A program made the position numbers and the translations under genes. Of a stretch of DNA of 46,123 nucleotides, positions 18,509-26,707 are shown in pieces. Source of the stretch: Planctomycetaceae bacterium (GTDB lineage Bacteria; Planctomycetota; Phycisphaerae; Phycisphaerales; SM1A02); the NCBI GenBank assembly GCA_002685335.1, contig NYWY01000036.1, positions 1 to 46,123 of the forward strand. The letters are read 5' to 3'. The notes beneath the pieces are model-generated. The model had not been told where the DNA came from and ran no database searches. It saw only the letters and a list, made by a program, of their open reading frames with translations. Each line of letters starts with the position of its first letter. Position 1 is the stretch's first letter.

Positions 18509-19729
18509 TTATTCCGTCACCGGCTGGGGAACGACATTCAGCACCGGCCAACGCTCCGGGAGCGAAGACCAATCATCATCCCGGATCGCGGTTCGGATGT
18601 CCAGCAGGAGGTTCTGGAAGTGGCGGAGGTTGTGAAGGCTGCACAAGATCGGACCTACCATCTCATCGGCGGAGAAGCAGTGCCGGAGGTACGCCCGGCT
18701 GAATCCCCCGCCACAGGCCGGACAGTCGCATTCGGGGTCGATGGGTCCGGAATCATCCCGAAATCGGGCGTGACGGAGCCGAAGCGGCCCGGTTCGGGTG
18801 AAGACCGAGGCCATTCGGCCGTTCCGGGTAGGCAGGACGCAGTCGAACATGTCGACCCCGGCCGCCACCGCCATGACGATATCCCGCTCGTATCCCACTC
18901 CCATGAGATATCGGGGCCTGTCCTGAGGCATTCGGGGGGCCGTGTGCTCCACCACGGTCCGAATCAGTTCGGGACCTTCCCCCACCGCAACCCCACCGAT
19001 CGCGTATCCGGGCAGATCGATGCCACAGACGCCCTCGAGACTCGAATCCCGGCGGTCCAGATCGGTTCCGCCCTGGATGATGCCGAAGAGGGCTTGCTCG
19101 CTCGGTCTCGCGTGGGCGACCCGGCATCGTTCCAACCAGCGGATCGTTCTTTCATGGGCCTCATCCAGTCGTCGGGCCCAATCCCCGGGAGTCGGCAGCT
19201 TCCGGCGAGGGCTTCCCTTGCCATGCCGCGCGTGCGGCGAGGGGGGACAATCATCGAACGCCATCATGATGTCGGCCCCGATGGCGTTCTGGACCCGCAT
19301 CGATGATTCCGGCCCGAGGTGCACCTTGGAGCCGTCGACGAATGACTTGAAGGTCACACCCTCGTCATCGATCGCGTTGATGTCCGACATCGAGAACGCC
19401 TGATAGCCACCGGAATCGGTGAGGACCGGCCCATCCCAGCGCATGAATCGATGGGTGCCGCCGAAGCGCTCCAGCAGTTCGATCCCCGGCCGAAGCATCA
19501 GGTGATACGCATTGTTGAGAATGATTCCGGCCCCGACCTCGCGGACCTGGTTCGGGAGCACCCCTTTCATCGCCGCCGCGGTCGCCACGGGCATGAAGGC
19601 TGGAGTCGGGAACGAGCCGTGAGGCGTGTCGACGGTTCCCAGACGAGCATGGTTGTCCCGGCAGCGGGCCTCGATTCGGAATCGAAGCGGCCCATGATCA
19701 TGCCATGCGGCCTCGGATTCGGCGGTCAT
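18509..19729 (-). CDS. tgt: tRNA-guanine transglycosylase (queuosine pathway)
   Basis: 406 aa. It swaps guanine-34 for preQ1 in tRNAs with GUN anticodons. Signatures: AFMPVATAAAMKGVLP, ILNNAYHLMLRPG, DSGGYQAFSMS (base-recognition Asp), GGVAVGEG, and VDMFDCVLPTRNGR (nucleophile Asp). The zinc site is CDCPAC plus a downstream His in SLHNLRHFQNLL. The ATG overlaps the rhomboid TGA (ATGA), so the genes are coupled. tgt-yajC-secDF is a widely conserved order. An insertion of about 15 residues (HARHGKGSPRRKLPTP) follows the ADIMMAFDDCPP segment. Confidence 0.97.
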   Translation of the reverse strand: MTAESEAAWHDHGPLRFRIEARCRDNHARLGTVDTPHGSFPTPAFMPVATAAAMKGVLPNQVREVGAGIILNNAYHLMLRPGIELLERFGGTHRFMRWDGPVLTDSGGYQAFSMSDINAIDDEGVTFKSFVDGSKVHLGPESSMRVQNAIGADIMMAFDDCPPSPHARHGKGSPRRKLPTPGDWARRLDEAHERTIRWLERCRVAHARPSEQALFGIIQGGTDLDRRDSSLEGVCGIDLPGYAIGGVAVGEGPELIRTVVEHTAPRMPQDRPRYLMGVGYERDIVMAVAAGVDMFDCVLPTRNGRMASVFTRTGPLRLRHARFRDDSGPIDPECDCPACGGGFSRAYLRHCFSADEMVGPILCSLHNLRHFQNLLLDIRTAIRDDDWSSLPERWPVLNVVPQPVTE

Positions 19730-21024
19730 CGTTTCGAGGCCTCGCGCAGGATCTTCTTCTCCCGGCTGGTCAGCCCCTGGAGCCCTTCCCGGTGGATCTT
19801 TCCGAGAATCCGATCCACCTCGGCGTCCTCGACCGCCCCCGCCGTCCGGAGCCGACCCGCCCGATAGGCCGCGCCACTTCGACTCGTGGGGTCGTAACGG
19901 CCCAGGAAGTCGAAGAACCCGTGGAGCGAATGCGGATGGCGGATGAACCAGAAACCGGCCAGCGCCCCGCCGATGTGGGCGGCCTGCCCGCCGGCATTCT
20001 GACTTCCAAAGAAGACCGAAAGCAGCGCGACCGCGACCAGGCCGTAGGCGAGGGTCGAAAGACGCATGGGAATGACGAAGAAGAGAAGCACCCGCGCATT
20101 GGGGACCAGGAAGGCGCTGGCCATGACCACCCCGAACACCCCGGCGCTCGCACCGACCAGTGGCGTCCCCGGATCATTCACCAGCAGCACCGGGAGGTCC
20201 CGTCCGGTGAGGGTGAAAACCGACCATCCGGCGAAGTTCAGCATCAGGTACATCCCGGCCCCCGCCATACCGCAGATCAGGTAGAAGGCCAGGTACCGCT
20301 TGGAACCGAGATACTGCTCCACCAGACTTCCGAAGAAGTACAGGCCGACCATGTTGAACAGCAGGTGCATGAGATCGGCATGGAGGAACTGGAAGGTGAT
20401 GAACCTCCAGAACTCGAATCCTCGGAATCCGACGTACTGGTCCAGAGTGAGCAACGCGGTCGAGGTCGAGAAATATCCCCAGACCCACAGGGGACCGGCC
20501 ACCTGCACATGCTCCAGCAACAGGACGTCGCCGCGAACCGAGTTGCCGCTCTCATCCCGGATGGTCGCGGTCCCCACCGCGGGGATCGTCTTTCCGTCTT
20601 CGATGCGATACGCCTGCATCATGAAGCCCGGCGGCAGGGATCGAAGATTCGGAACGTCGCGGGGAACGAACGTCCCGTTGACCTCCACGAAGATCGGGAC
20701 TCGGACTCGACGGCCATCGATCTCCTGTCCCTCGTAGATCTGACGGAGCGCGGGAAGACGAATGGTCGATCGATCGATGTGATCCACTTCCGCCGACTCC
20801 GGCAGACGGATCAATCGGCCATCCACGTTCATCACCGGCACCGCCCGGATGGGGGCGAGGATTCGTGGCAGAAACTGGTCGACCATGAAAACCGCGACGC
20901 AGATCGCGATCAGCCAGGTGTTGACCGACCATTTTCCGATCTGCAGACCGCGGCCACCACCACCCCCGCGGAAGGTTCCGGAGTTGCGGTCATGTCGGGC
21001 GTAGTCACGATCGTTGATACCCAT
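19726..21024 (-). CDS. Rhomboid-family intramembrane serine protease with long loop and C-terminal helical module
   Basis: 432 aa. Catalytic Ser293 lies in GASAGVFG and His350 in QAAHIGGALAGF. Other rhomboid marks are FLHADLMHLLFNM and the six-TM core (about 207-365). TM1 (about 34-53) is followed by an extracytoplasmic insertion of about 150 residues before the core, much longer than the usual L1 loop. The C-terminus (400-432) carries a short helical motif DRILxKIxxxGLxxLxxxE, also present at the end of the adjacent M50-like protein and similar to the small module (DUF6576-type) seen on rhomboids of some bacteria. The 3' end is coupled to tgt (ATGA). A TAGAAT sits 9 bases before the ATG with no ribosome site between, so a short-leader transcript may start here. 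Confidence 0.92.
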   Translation of the reverse strand: MGINDRDYARHDRNSGTFRGGGGGRGLQIGKWSVNTWLIAICVAVFMVDQFLPRILAPIRAVPVMNVDGRLIRLPESAEVDHIDRSTIRLPALRQIYEGQEIDGRRVRVPIFVEVNGTFVPRDVPNLRSLPPGFMMQAYRIEDGKTIPAVGTATIRDESGNSVRGDVLLLEHVQVAGPLWVWGYFSTSTALLTLDQYVGFRGFEFWRFITFQFLHADLMHLLFNMVGLYFFGSLVEQYLGSKRYLAFYLICGMAGAGMYLMLNFAGWSVFTLTGRDLPVLLVNDPGTPLVGASAGVFGVVMASAFLVPNARVLLFFVIPMRLSTLAYGLVAVALLSVFFGSQNAGGQAAHIGGALAGFWFIRHPHSLHGFFDFLGRYDPTSRSGAAYRAGRLRTAGAVEDAEVDRILGKIHREGLQGLTSREKKILREASKR

Positions 21025-21033
21025 GGGACGCGG

Positions 21034-21039
21034 ATTCTA
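21034..21039 (-). promoter_or_regulatory. Candidate -10 element for the rhomboid gene
   Basis: TAGAAT on the minus strand (5/6 match to TATAAT), 9 bases upstream of the rhomboid ATG, in the 29-base gap after the M50-like gene. It would give a nearly leaderless transcript. No clear -35 is visible. Confidence 0.35.
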
Positions 21040-21053
21040 TCGACCGGGGCGAT

Positions 21054-22163
21054 TCACGGATCTTCACGGCGACGTTCCGTGGCTTTGGCGAGCAATCGCT
21101 GCTCCTGCCGATTGAGCGACTCGAGACCCCGAGTGGCGATCTTCTCGAGGATTCGATCCAATTCGGCCTCCTCGCGGGCGGCCGCCTGGCGGGCGGAACG
21201 TCCGGTCCGTGCGGATTCACGGTCCTCGAGATCATCTTTCGCCGCCGCCTCCTCCTGATCGATGAGGGCATCCGTTCGGAGGTCGAGCATCGGATCCGGC
21301 TCCTCCGTCGGGGCTGGCAATCGTCGTTCATCCGGCCATGAGGCGCCCTTGAGGATCGCGGCCTCGGTTTCGGCCCGGCGACGTTCGCGATAGATCGAGG
21401 CGCCGCACATCCCGCCGACGAGAACCGGAAGGAGCCAGAGCCCGAGGAGCCCGATCACCACGAGCAACACCACGGTCACCACGCCGAGTCGACGGGTCAT
21501 TCGGCGAGCCGCCGTGGTACCCATCTGAGGCCGAAGAATCGCCTCGAACAGGATCCGGCCTCGGAAAGGAGGCGCGGGAAGGAGATTCACCCCGGCCACC
21601 ACGGTCGCCACGGCCCCCAGAATGTAGACGGGCTCCAGCCAGGCCGAAGAAGCGATCTCCGTCGAGTAGAGACCGGAAATCGGGGAGAAGGGATCGGGAG
21701 CCACCGCGCCGTTGGTGGCGGCGAGAAGCACGATCGCGCCCACCACCGAGATCGACATCGCGGAAAGCGGACCCACCAGTGCCGTGACCACCGCCCGACG
21801 CCATCCGGGAGGTGGAACCCCGTCGTCGAGTCCCCCCAGCGGTTGCAGCACGATTTCCGGCATGTGCCCGCCCAACCGGCGGGACACCAGGACCGTGACC
21901 ACCTCATGGATGGTGACCACGATGACCAGCGCGGCGAGAAACAACCCCGCGGGCCTTGGTCCCAGCAGGAAGGCGTCGTTTCCAGTGTGCCAGGCCGCCC
22001 GGACGAGGACGATCACGATCGTGGCCAGCAGGAAGGCATGGACGCGGATCGTCACACTGCCGATTCGAGCCGCGGGAACCGACCAGCTGAGTGGTTGATC
22101 GACTCTGGGGGCGTGTGAAGCCGGCAGGTCCTGCATCGAAGGAGGCCTTTGATCCGCGGCCAT
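21054..22163 (-). CDS. Catalytically degenerate M50 (site-2-protease-like) membrane protein
   Basis: 369 aa from the ATG at 22163, which has GGAGGG at 6-base spacing and overlaps the NUDIX stop by one base (TGATG). The sequence follows the S2P/M50 template: TIHEVVTVLVSRRLGG, EIVLQPLGGL, ALVGPLSAM, and NLLPAPPFRGR. The zinc motif HExxH reads HEVVT (His86, Glu87, Thr90) and the third ligand, normally Asp in NLLPxxPLDGGR, is Arg201. Two of three metal ligands are therefore lost, and proteolysis is unlikely. The last 39 residues (ELDRILEKIATRGLESL...) match the rhomboid's C-terminal module. Such pseudoproteases often chaperone or regulate membrane proteins; that role here is inference. About six TM segments are visible. 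Confidence 0.88.
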   Translation of the reverse strand: MAADQRPPSMQDLPASHAPRVDQPLSWSVPAARIGSVTIRVHAFLLATIVIVLVRAAWHTGNDAFLLGPRPAGLFLAALVIVVTIHEVVTVLVSRRLGGHMPEIVLQPLGGLDDGVPPPGWRRAVVTALVGPLSAMSISVVGAIVLLAATNGAVAPDPFSPISGLYSTEIASSAWLEPVYILGAVATVVAGVNLLPAPPFRGRILFEAILRPQMGTTAARRMTRRLGVVTVVLLVVIGLLGLWLLPVLVGGMCGASIYRERRRAETEAAILKGASWPDERRLPAPTEEPDPMLDLRTDALIDQEEAAAKDDLEDRESARTGRSARQAAAREEAELDRILEKIATRGLESLNRQEQRLLAKATERRREDP

Positions 22164-22744
22164 CACGAGCCCTCCTTCAAAGATCGCGTCCGGAGCCGGA
22201 AGAGATGCCACGCCGCGATGGTCTTCCCATCCTCGATCCGGCCATCGAGCATCGCGTCGTCGATCTCCTCCGGGCTCATGCGGACCACCTCGATCTCCTC
22301 GCCGGGCTCCAGTCGAGTGGGAATCGTGCGAAGGCCGCTGGCATGGAAGGCGTGAATACGTTCGTCGGAGCAGCCCGGCGAGGTGAGAAAATCGGCGATC
22401 GGTCGGATTCGATCGGCCTGCCTGCCGACCTCTTCTTCCAGTTCCCGGCCCGCGGCCGCCTCGGGCTCCTCGCCCGGTTCCAATTTGCCCGCACAGAATT
22501 CGAGGAGAAAACGATCCACCGCGATTCTCCCCACCCGGACCAGCAGAATCGAGCCGTCCGCCTCTTCGGGAATCACCGTGACCGCTCCGGGATGTTCGAC
22601 GAAGTCCTTCCGAACCGACCGCCCGCCGGCATCCAGATAGTCGACGCGACGAACCTTGAAGACCGGTCCCTCATGCACCAGACGCCGGGGCGCTTCGCTT
22701 CCGCCCGGACGGTCCGGATGTTCTCCACCGAGTGACGTTGGCAT
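22163..22744 (-). CDS. NUDIX hydrolase, probable ADP-ribose pyrophosphatase
   Basis: 193 aa from the ATG at 22744 (GGAGG at 5-base spacing); an in-frame ATG at 22774 would overlap the divergent mlaF start. The NUDIX box runs GKLEPGEEPEAAAGRELEEE, with RELEEE supplying the metal-binding glutamates. The flanking AVTVIPEEADGSILLVR and SPGCSDERIHAFHA are typical of the NudF/ADP-ribose pyrophosphatase branch, which cleaves ADP-ribose to AMP and ribose-5-phosphate. It is the first gene of the minus-strand block leading to the M50-like, rhomboid, tgt, yajC and secDF genes. A TATCAT at 22762-22767 (minus) is a plausible -10. Confidence 0.88.
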   Translation of the reverse strand: MPTSLGGEHPDRPGGSEAPRRLVHEGPVFKVRRVDYLDAGGRSVRKDFVEHPGAVTVIPEEADGSILLVRVGRIAVDRFLLEFCAGKLEPGEEPEAAAGRELEEEVGRQADRIRPIADFLTSPGCSDERIHAFHASGLRTIPTRLEPGEEIEVVRMSPEEIDDAMLDGRIEDGKTIAAWHLFRLRTRSLKEGS

Positions 22745-22761
22745 TCGGACCTCCAGAGACG

Positions 22762-22767
22762 ATGATA
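22762..22767 (-). promoter_or_regulatory. Candidate -10 element for the NUDIX gene block
   Basis: TATCAT on the minus strand (5/6 to TATAAT), 17 bases before the NUDIX ATG, in the 28-base gap between divergent starts. The mlaF promoter must overlap it. Confidence 0.3.
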
Positions 22768-22772
22768 CGCCC

Positions 22773-23606
22773 ATGGCCTCGATCGACGAACAACCTTCGC
22801 CTCCTCCCGTGTTTCAATTGACGAACGTCTGGAAGTCCTTCGACGGCCGGCCGGTCCTCCGGGGCATCGATCTGAGCATCCCGGTCGGGGGCACCCTGGT
22901 GGTCATGGGCCCCAGCGGATGCGGAAAAAGCGTGATGCTCAAACACCTCGTCGGCCTCCTCAGGCCGGACGAAGGGGAGATCCGGTTTCACGGAGAACGA
23001 ATCGATCAATACAGCGAACGCCAGCTGGTGGCGGTCCGCCGAAGAATCGGTTTTCTCTTCCAGCAGGCGGCCCTCTTCGACAGTCTCACCGTTCGGGACA
23101 ACGTGTCTTTTCCGCTTCGGGAGACCGGACAGGCGGGACCTGACCTGGAAGCGCGGGTCCGAGAGACCCTGGACCGGGTCGGATTGGTCGAAGCCCTCGA
23201 TCGAATGCCCGCGGAACTCTCCGGAGGCATGCGGAAACGGGTCGGACTGGCCCGGGCGATCGTCCTGAACCCGGAACTCATCCTCTACGACGAGCCGACC
23301 ACGGGTCTGGACCCCATTCGCGCCAACGTGATCAACGACCTCATCGTCCGACTCCAGCGTGAGCTCTCCATCACCAGTGTGGTGGTGACCCACGACCTCG
23401 ATTCGGCGTTCCAGGTCGCGGATCAGATGATCCTCCTGCATCAGGGCCGGGTTCGAGCCCTGGGGACGCCGGACGAGATCCGGGTGAGTGAGGATCCGGT
23501 GGTTCGAGGCTTCCTCGAGGGGCAGGAATCCGCGGCCGGAAATCTTGACCGATTGGATGCGGATACCCTCGATGATCTCACACCGAACGGAAAGACCGTC
23601 TCATGA
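22773..23606 (+). CDS. mlaF: ABC transporter ATPase, MlaF-type (lipid transport)
   Basis: 277 aa. Walker A GPSGCGKSVMLK, Q-loop FLFQQAALFDSLTV, signature ELSGGMRKRVGLARAI, Walker B LILYDEPTTGLDP and the switch His in VVVTHDLD. The 'GGMRKRVGLARA' signature and 'QQAALFDSLTVRDNV' are characteristic of MlaF/Ttg2A, which powers phospholipid movement between inner and outer membranes. The ATG at 22773 is used because the conserved VFQLTNVWKSFDG follows soon after. The stop overlaps the mlaD start (ATGA). The MlaE permease that MlaF must pair with is not encoded next to it. Confidence 0.92.
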   Translation: MASIDEQPSPPPVFQLTNVWKSFDGRPVLRGIDLSIPVGGTLVVMGPSGCGKSVMLKHLVGLLRPDEGEIRFHGERIDQYSERQLVAVRRRIGFLFQQAALFDSLTVRDNVSFPLRETGQAGPDLEARVRETLDRVGLVEALDRMPAELSGGMRKRVGLARAIVLNPELILYDEPTTGLDPIRANVINDLIVRLQRELSITSVVVTHDLDSAFQVADQMILLHQGRVRALGTPDEIRVSEDPVVRGFLEGQESAAGNLDRLDADTLDDLTPNGKTVS

Positions 23607-24607
23607 ACGATCGATACCGGGACGCCATCATCGGCCTCGCCGCCATCCTTGCCGCCGCCGCCACCATTTCAATGTTGCTGGCCTTCGGATCCCTGCGGGA
23701 CTTGGCGCGATCGGCGGTCGACCTCGAGATCCGCCTGAACCGCGCCGGCGGCCTTCGATACGGGAGTCAACTGACCCTGGACGGCGTTCCGATCGGCACC
23801 GTCGACGAGGTCACCCTCGAGATCGACCGGGCTCTGCCGGTACGACTGGCGTGTCGCATCGACGAATGGGTGAGGATCCCGGTCGATCATCTGGTGAAGG
23901 TGGAGTCGGCCCTGATCGGCGGGGGGACTCGTCTGGCGATCCTCTCGCTGGATCCCGAGGCGGAACGACTGACCTTCGGCCCCGGCGAAGCCCCGGTGCT
24001 GACCGGCGAATTCCAATCCCTGGATGAAACCCTCGCCGGGAGCCTGGATCTCCGGATGGGTCCCATCGCCGAGAGCTTCGCCGAAGTCGGGGCCCTGGCC
24101 GGGACGTATCGCGAACTGGGTGAACAGATCCGAACGCTGGTCGACACCGGCGGCAGCGATGGCGCCGGCCTCGGAACCACCATCGACCGCGTCAATCGGA
24201 CCTTGGAACAGGCGGACAAGGCATTCGCCGCGGCGGGGAGCTGGCTCGGCGACGCCCAGCTTCGAGCCGACGCGACCCAGGCGGTGTTCAAGGCCAATCT
24301 GTTCATCGAGCGGGCCACCGACGCGGCGATCGCGGCCAGTCGCCTCGCCTCGACCCTCGATGACGAATCTCCAGCCCTGGTGGCGAGGATCTCCGCGACC
24401 GCGGCGTCCGTGGACGACACCCTGGTCGAGGTCCGAGCCCTCACCACCCGCGCCGCGGACGGTGGTGGAACGCTGGGCCGACTGCTGAATGATCCCGCAC
24501 TCTACGAGGATCTCGACGACGCGGCCCGCCGCCTCGCGGACACCCTCGAGACCCTCGAAATCCTCATCGAGGCGGTGAAAGCCCAGGGGGTCAAGGTCGA
24601 ATTCTGA
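23603..24607 (+). CDS. mlaD: MCE-domain substrate-binding protein, MlaD-type
   Basis: 334 aa. One N-terminal TM (about 8-27) anchors an MCE domain at about 40-130 (LRYGSQLTLDGVPIGTVDEVTLE). A long helical C-terminal half (about 150-330) follows, Ala/Leu/Arg-rich, likely a coiled coil. E. coli MlaD is about 183 aa; longer helical tails occur in other MCE proteins and can form a tunnel toward the outer membrane. Translation is coupled to mlaF (ATGA). A terminator follows at 24639. Confidence 0.9.
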   Translation: MNDRYRDAIIGLAAILAAAATISMLLAFGSLRDLARSAVDLEIRLNRAGGLRYGSQLTLDGVPIGTVDEVTLEIDRALPVRLACRIDEWVRIPVDHLVKVESALIGGGTRLAILSLDPEAERLTFGPGEAPVLTGEFQSLDETLAGSLDLRMGPIAESFAEVGALAGTYRELGEQIRTLVDTGGSDGAGLGTTIDRVNRTLEQADKAFAAAGSWLGDAQLRADATQAVFKANLFIERATDAAIAASRLASTLDDESPALVARISATAASVDDTLVEVRALTTRAADGGGTLGRLLNDPALYEDLDDAARRLADTLETLEILIEAVKAQGVKVEF

Positions 24608-24638
24608 CTCCCCGATCGTCCTGGAAGGCATCAACGGA

Positions 24639-24686
24639 GAGGCCCGCGATCCCCCGTCAGGGGAATCGCGGGCCTCGTTCGTTTCC
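24639..24686 (+). terminator. Hairpin terminator after mlaFD
   Basis: A perfect 12-bp stem gaggcccgcgat (24639-24650) / atcgcgggcctc (24665-24676), extended by cccc/gggg with one bulge, followed by the T-rich gttcgtttcc on the plus strand. It lies between the convergent mlaD and OmpA-like genes and could act in both directions. Confidence 0.7.
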
Positions 24687-24726
24687 GACCCCACGATCGA
24701 CGCGGATCACGTGGGTACCGCGGTTC

Positions 24727-25353
24727 CTATTCGATGATCGTGATCTCGACCCGTCGACTCTCGGCCTTGGTGCCTCGAGGCACATGGGGACCGAACGAGC
24801 CGTAACTGATGCGATCCCGGCCGAGACCCTGCTTCATCAGGTACTGACCGACCGCGAACGCTCGTTCGAAGCCGAGGTGATAGTTCGAATCGTACTTCTT
24901 GGTCTTGATCCGGTCGGTATCGGTGAACCCGTCGATCCGAATGCTCGAACCCGGGTACTCGGTCTTGATCTGGCTGGCGATGCTTCGCAGTGTCGTCTGC
25001 GCATTCTGCTTGAGATCATGTTGCCCCGAGTCGAACAGGACGTCGCCTTCGATGTCGACCACCGGCTGGCCATCGCGTTCGCTCCAGGTGGCGCCGCTGG
25101 AATTCTCCGGCAGCGGCGGTTGGGCCGCCGCGTCCGCCAGCTTCTGCCGGGCATCACCGAGTTCGGTCTCCGCCCGCATGGCTCGGGCGTCGGCGTCGTC
25201 GAGATTGGTTCGTGTCCGGTCAAGCTCGGCTCGCAGATCTCGATTCTCATCGAGCAGGGCCTGCTGATTCATTTTCGTATCGGTGTTGCAACCGGCGAGG
25301 GTCGCCACCAACGCGAGCGGGGCGAAGGTCGCCAAGCGTGTCCATCCATGCAT
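24727..25353 (-). CDS. OmpA-family (Pal-like) lipoprotein
   Basis: 208 aa from the ATG at 25353 (GGAG at 6-base spacing); an ATG at 25365 is also possible. A signal peptide ends in a lipobox (TLAGC), so lipid anchoring is likely. A coiled-coil stretch (about 30-85, heptad-like Leu/Ala/Arg) leads to an OmpA-C domain (about 105-208): VLFDSG, IRIDGFTDTD, and the closing SRRVEITII. This domain binds diaminopimelate in peptidoglycan and ties the outer membrane to the wall. It is last in the xseA-xseB-pilD-like run. A TACACT about 50 bases upstream is a possible own promoter. Confidence 0.9.
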   Translation of the reverse strand: MHGWTRLATFAPLALVATLAGCNTDTKMNQQALLDENRDLRAELDRTRTNLDDADARAMRAETELGDARQKLADAAAQPPLPENSSGATWSERDGQPVVDIEGDVLFDSGQHDLKQNAQTTLRSIASQIKTEYPGSSIRIDGFTDTDRIKTKKYDSNYHLGFERAFAVGQYLMKQGLGRDRISYGSFGPHVPRGTKAESRRVEITIIE

Positions 25354-25441
25354 GCGCAGCTCCATCGAGTTGAGTCCCGGCGCCGGAGACTCCGACGCCG
25401 TCGAGAGAGTGTACCGACGCCCGCGTCCTGGCGAGGCGGGT

Positions 25442-26674
25442 TCAGCCGGAGGGGAGGAAGAGGATCGTCTGGAGTTCGTCGATCCAGGGCCTTGCGTAGA
25501 CCACGAGGAGGGTCGCCGCGGCGAGATGTGGTCCGTAGGGAAGTTCCCGCTCCCCTCGACCGCCGAACCGGGACAGGATTCGTCCCCCGGCGATCCAGGC
25601 GAGGGCGAGAAACGGCGCGATGAAGAAGATCCGGATCGGATCAAGCCATCCGAGGGTCGCTCCCACCACCGCCAGCAGGTGCACGTCCCCCATGCCCATG
25701 GCCTCCCGACCGAAGGCGAGGGTGCCGAGAATCCGAATCGCCCAGACGATCGCCGCCCCGGCGAAGAAGCCGGATCCCGCGGAGGCCAGGAACATCACCA
25801 CCCTCGGTGGCGATGTCGACTCGGAACCGGTCGAGAGGAGCCAGCAACCCAGGAGTCCGAAGCCGATGATCGGCAGGAGGAACGCAATCTCCTTCAGCAT
25901 CTCCCGGCGTCCGTGCGGATAGTCGGCGAGCGGCTGGTCGTCGGTGACGTACTCCTCGTAATCGGCGAAACTCCGGGTCAGGATCCCCGCCCGAAGCATC
26001 GCCAGTGACGCGAGGTTGCCGAGTGCGGCCCCGGCGACCAGTCCCACCACCGGCCACCCCACCGGAGGCAACGGGCCGTCTCCCCCGGCCTCCAGCAGGA
26101 TCATGGCTTCTCGCGCGGGCATCAGGCCCTGCAGGCCCCAGCCGGCGATGGCAACCAGCCCGATCACATTGGTGATTCCCGCGGGAATGATGAACGTTCG
26201 AGCGTCGACCAGGGTGGCCGCGACCAGCCCGGCGATCATGGTCATGATCACCGCGAACGCGGGCCAGGTGCTTCCGAAGCCACCCAGCCGCCACCACGGT
26301 CCCGCGATGTCCTCCCACCAACCGTCGGCGGCGGCCACGTAGAAGATCAGGTAGGTCGCGGCGAAAAGGGTTCCGACCAGAAACTCGATCAGCGGGTACT
26401 GGATGCTGATCCAACCTCGACATCGTCGGCAACGGCCACGAAGCAGCAACCAGCCGAGGATCGGGACATTCTCCCGCCAGGAGAGTCTCCATCCGCACCT
26501 CGGGCAGCGACTCGGCGGGCTGACCACGCTTCGGCCCTCGGGAACCCGGTAGACCACCACGTTGAGAAAACTGCCGACCGCCGCCCCGAACGCGAAGAGA
26601 AACGCGGCGGTGATCAATTTCGGGGCGAGGATGAGCAGCCAGGACGGCAGGCTGCCCAGGTTGAAACCGGTCAC
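25442..26674 (-). CDS. Prepilin peptidase (A24 family, type IV leader peptidase), extended form
   Basis: 410 aa from GTG at 26674. The N-terminus has FAFGAAVGSFLNVVVYRVP and the two Cys pairs of the methylase-type domain (Cys57/Cys60, Cys82/Cys85). Catalytic aspartates lie in LVDARTFIIP and GMGDVHLLAVVGA. It cleaves and N-methylates type IV pilin or type II secretion pseudopilin precursors. The usual length is 250-290 aa; the excess is an additional loop of about 100 residues (around FADYEEYVTDDQPLADYPHG) between membrane segments, plus extra C-terminal TM segments. No pilin genes are in the window. It lies 33 bases after xseB on the same strand. Confidence 0.9.
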   Translation of the reverse strand: MTGFNLGSLPSWLLILAPKLITAAFLFAFGAAVGSFLNVVVYRVPEGRSVVSPPSRCPRCGWRLSWRENVPILGWLLLRGRCRRCRGWISIQYPLIEFLVGTLFAATYLIFYVAAADGWWEDIAGPWWRLGGFGSTWPAFAVIMTMIAGLVAATLVDARTFIIPAGITNVIGLVAIAGWGLQGLMPAREAMILLEAGGDGPLPPVGWPVVGLVAGAALGNLASLAMLRAGILTRSFADYEEYVTDDQPLADYPHGRREMLKEIAFLLPIIGFGLLGCWLLSTGSESTSPPRVVMFLASAGSGFFAGAAIVWAIRILGTLAFGREAMGMGDVHLLAVVGATLGWLDPIRIFFIAPFLALAWIAGGRILSRFGGRGERELPYGPHLAAATLLVVYARPWIDELQTILFLPSG

Positions 26675-26707
26675 GGTGTCATTTCCGGGTCAAAGACTGG
26701 AACGGAA

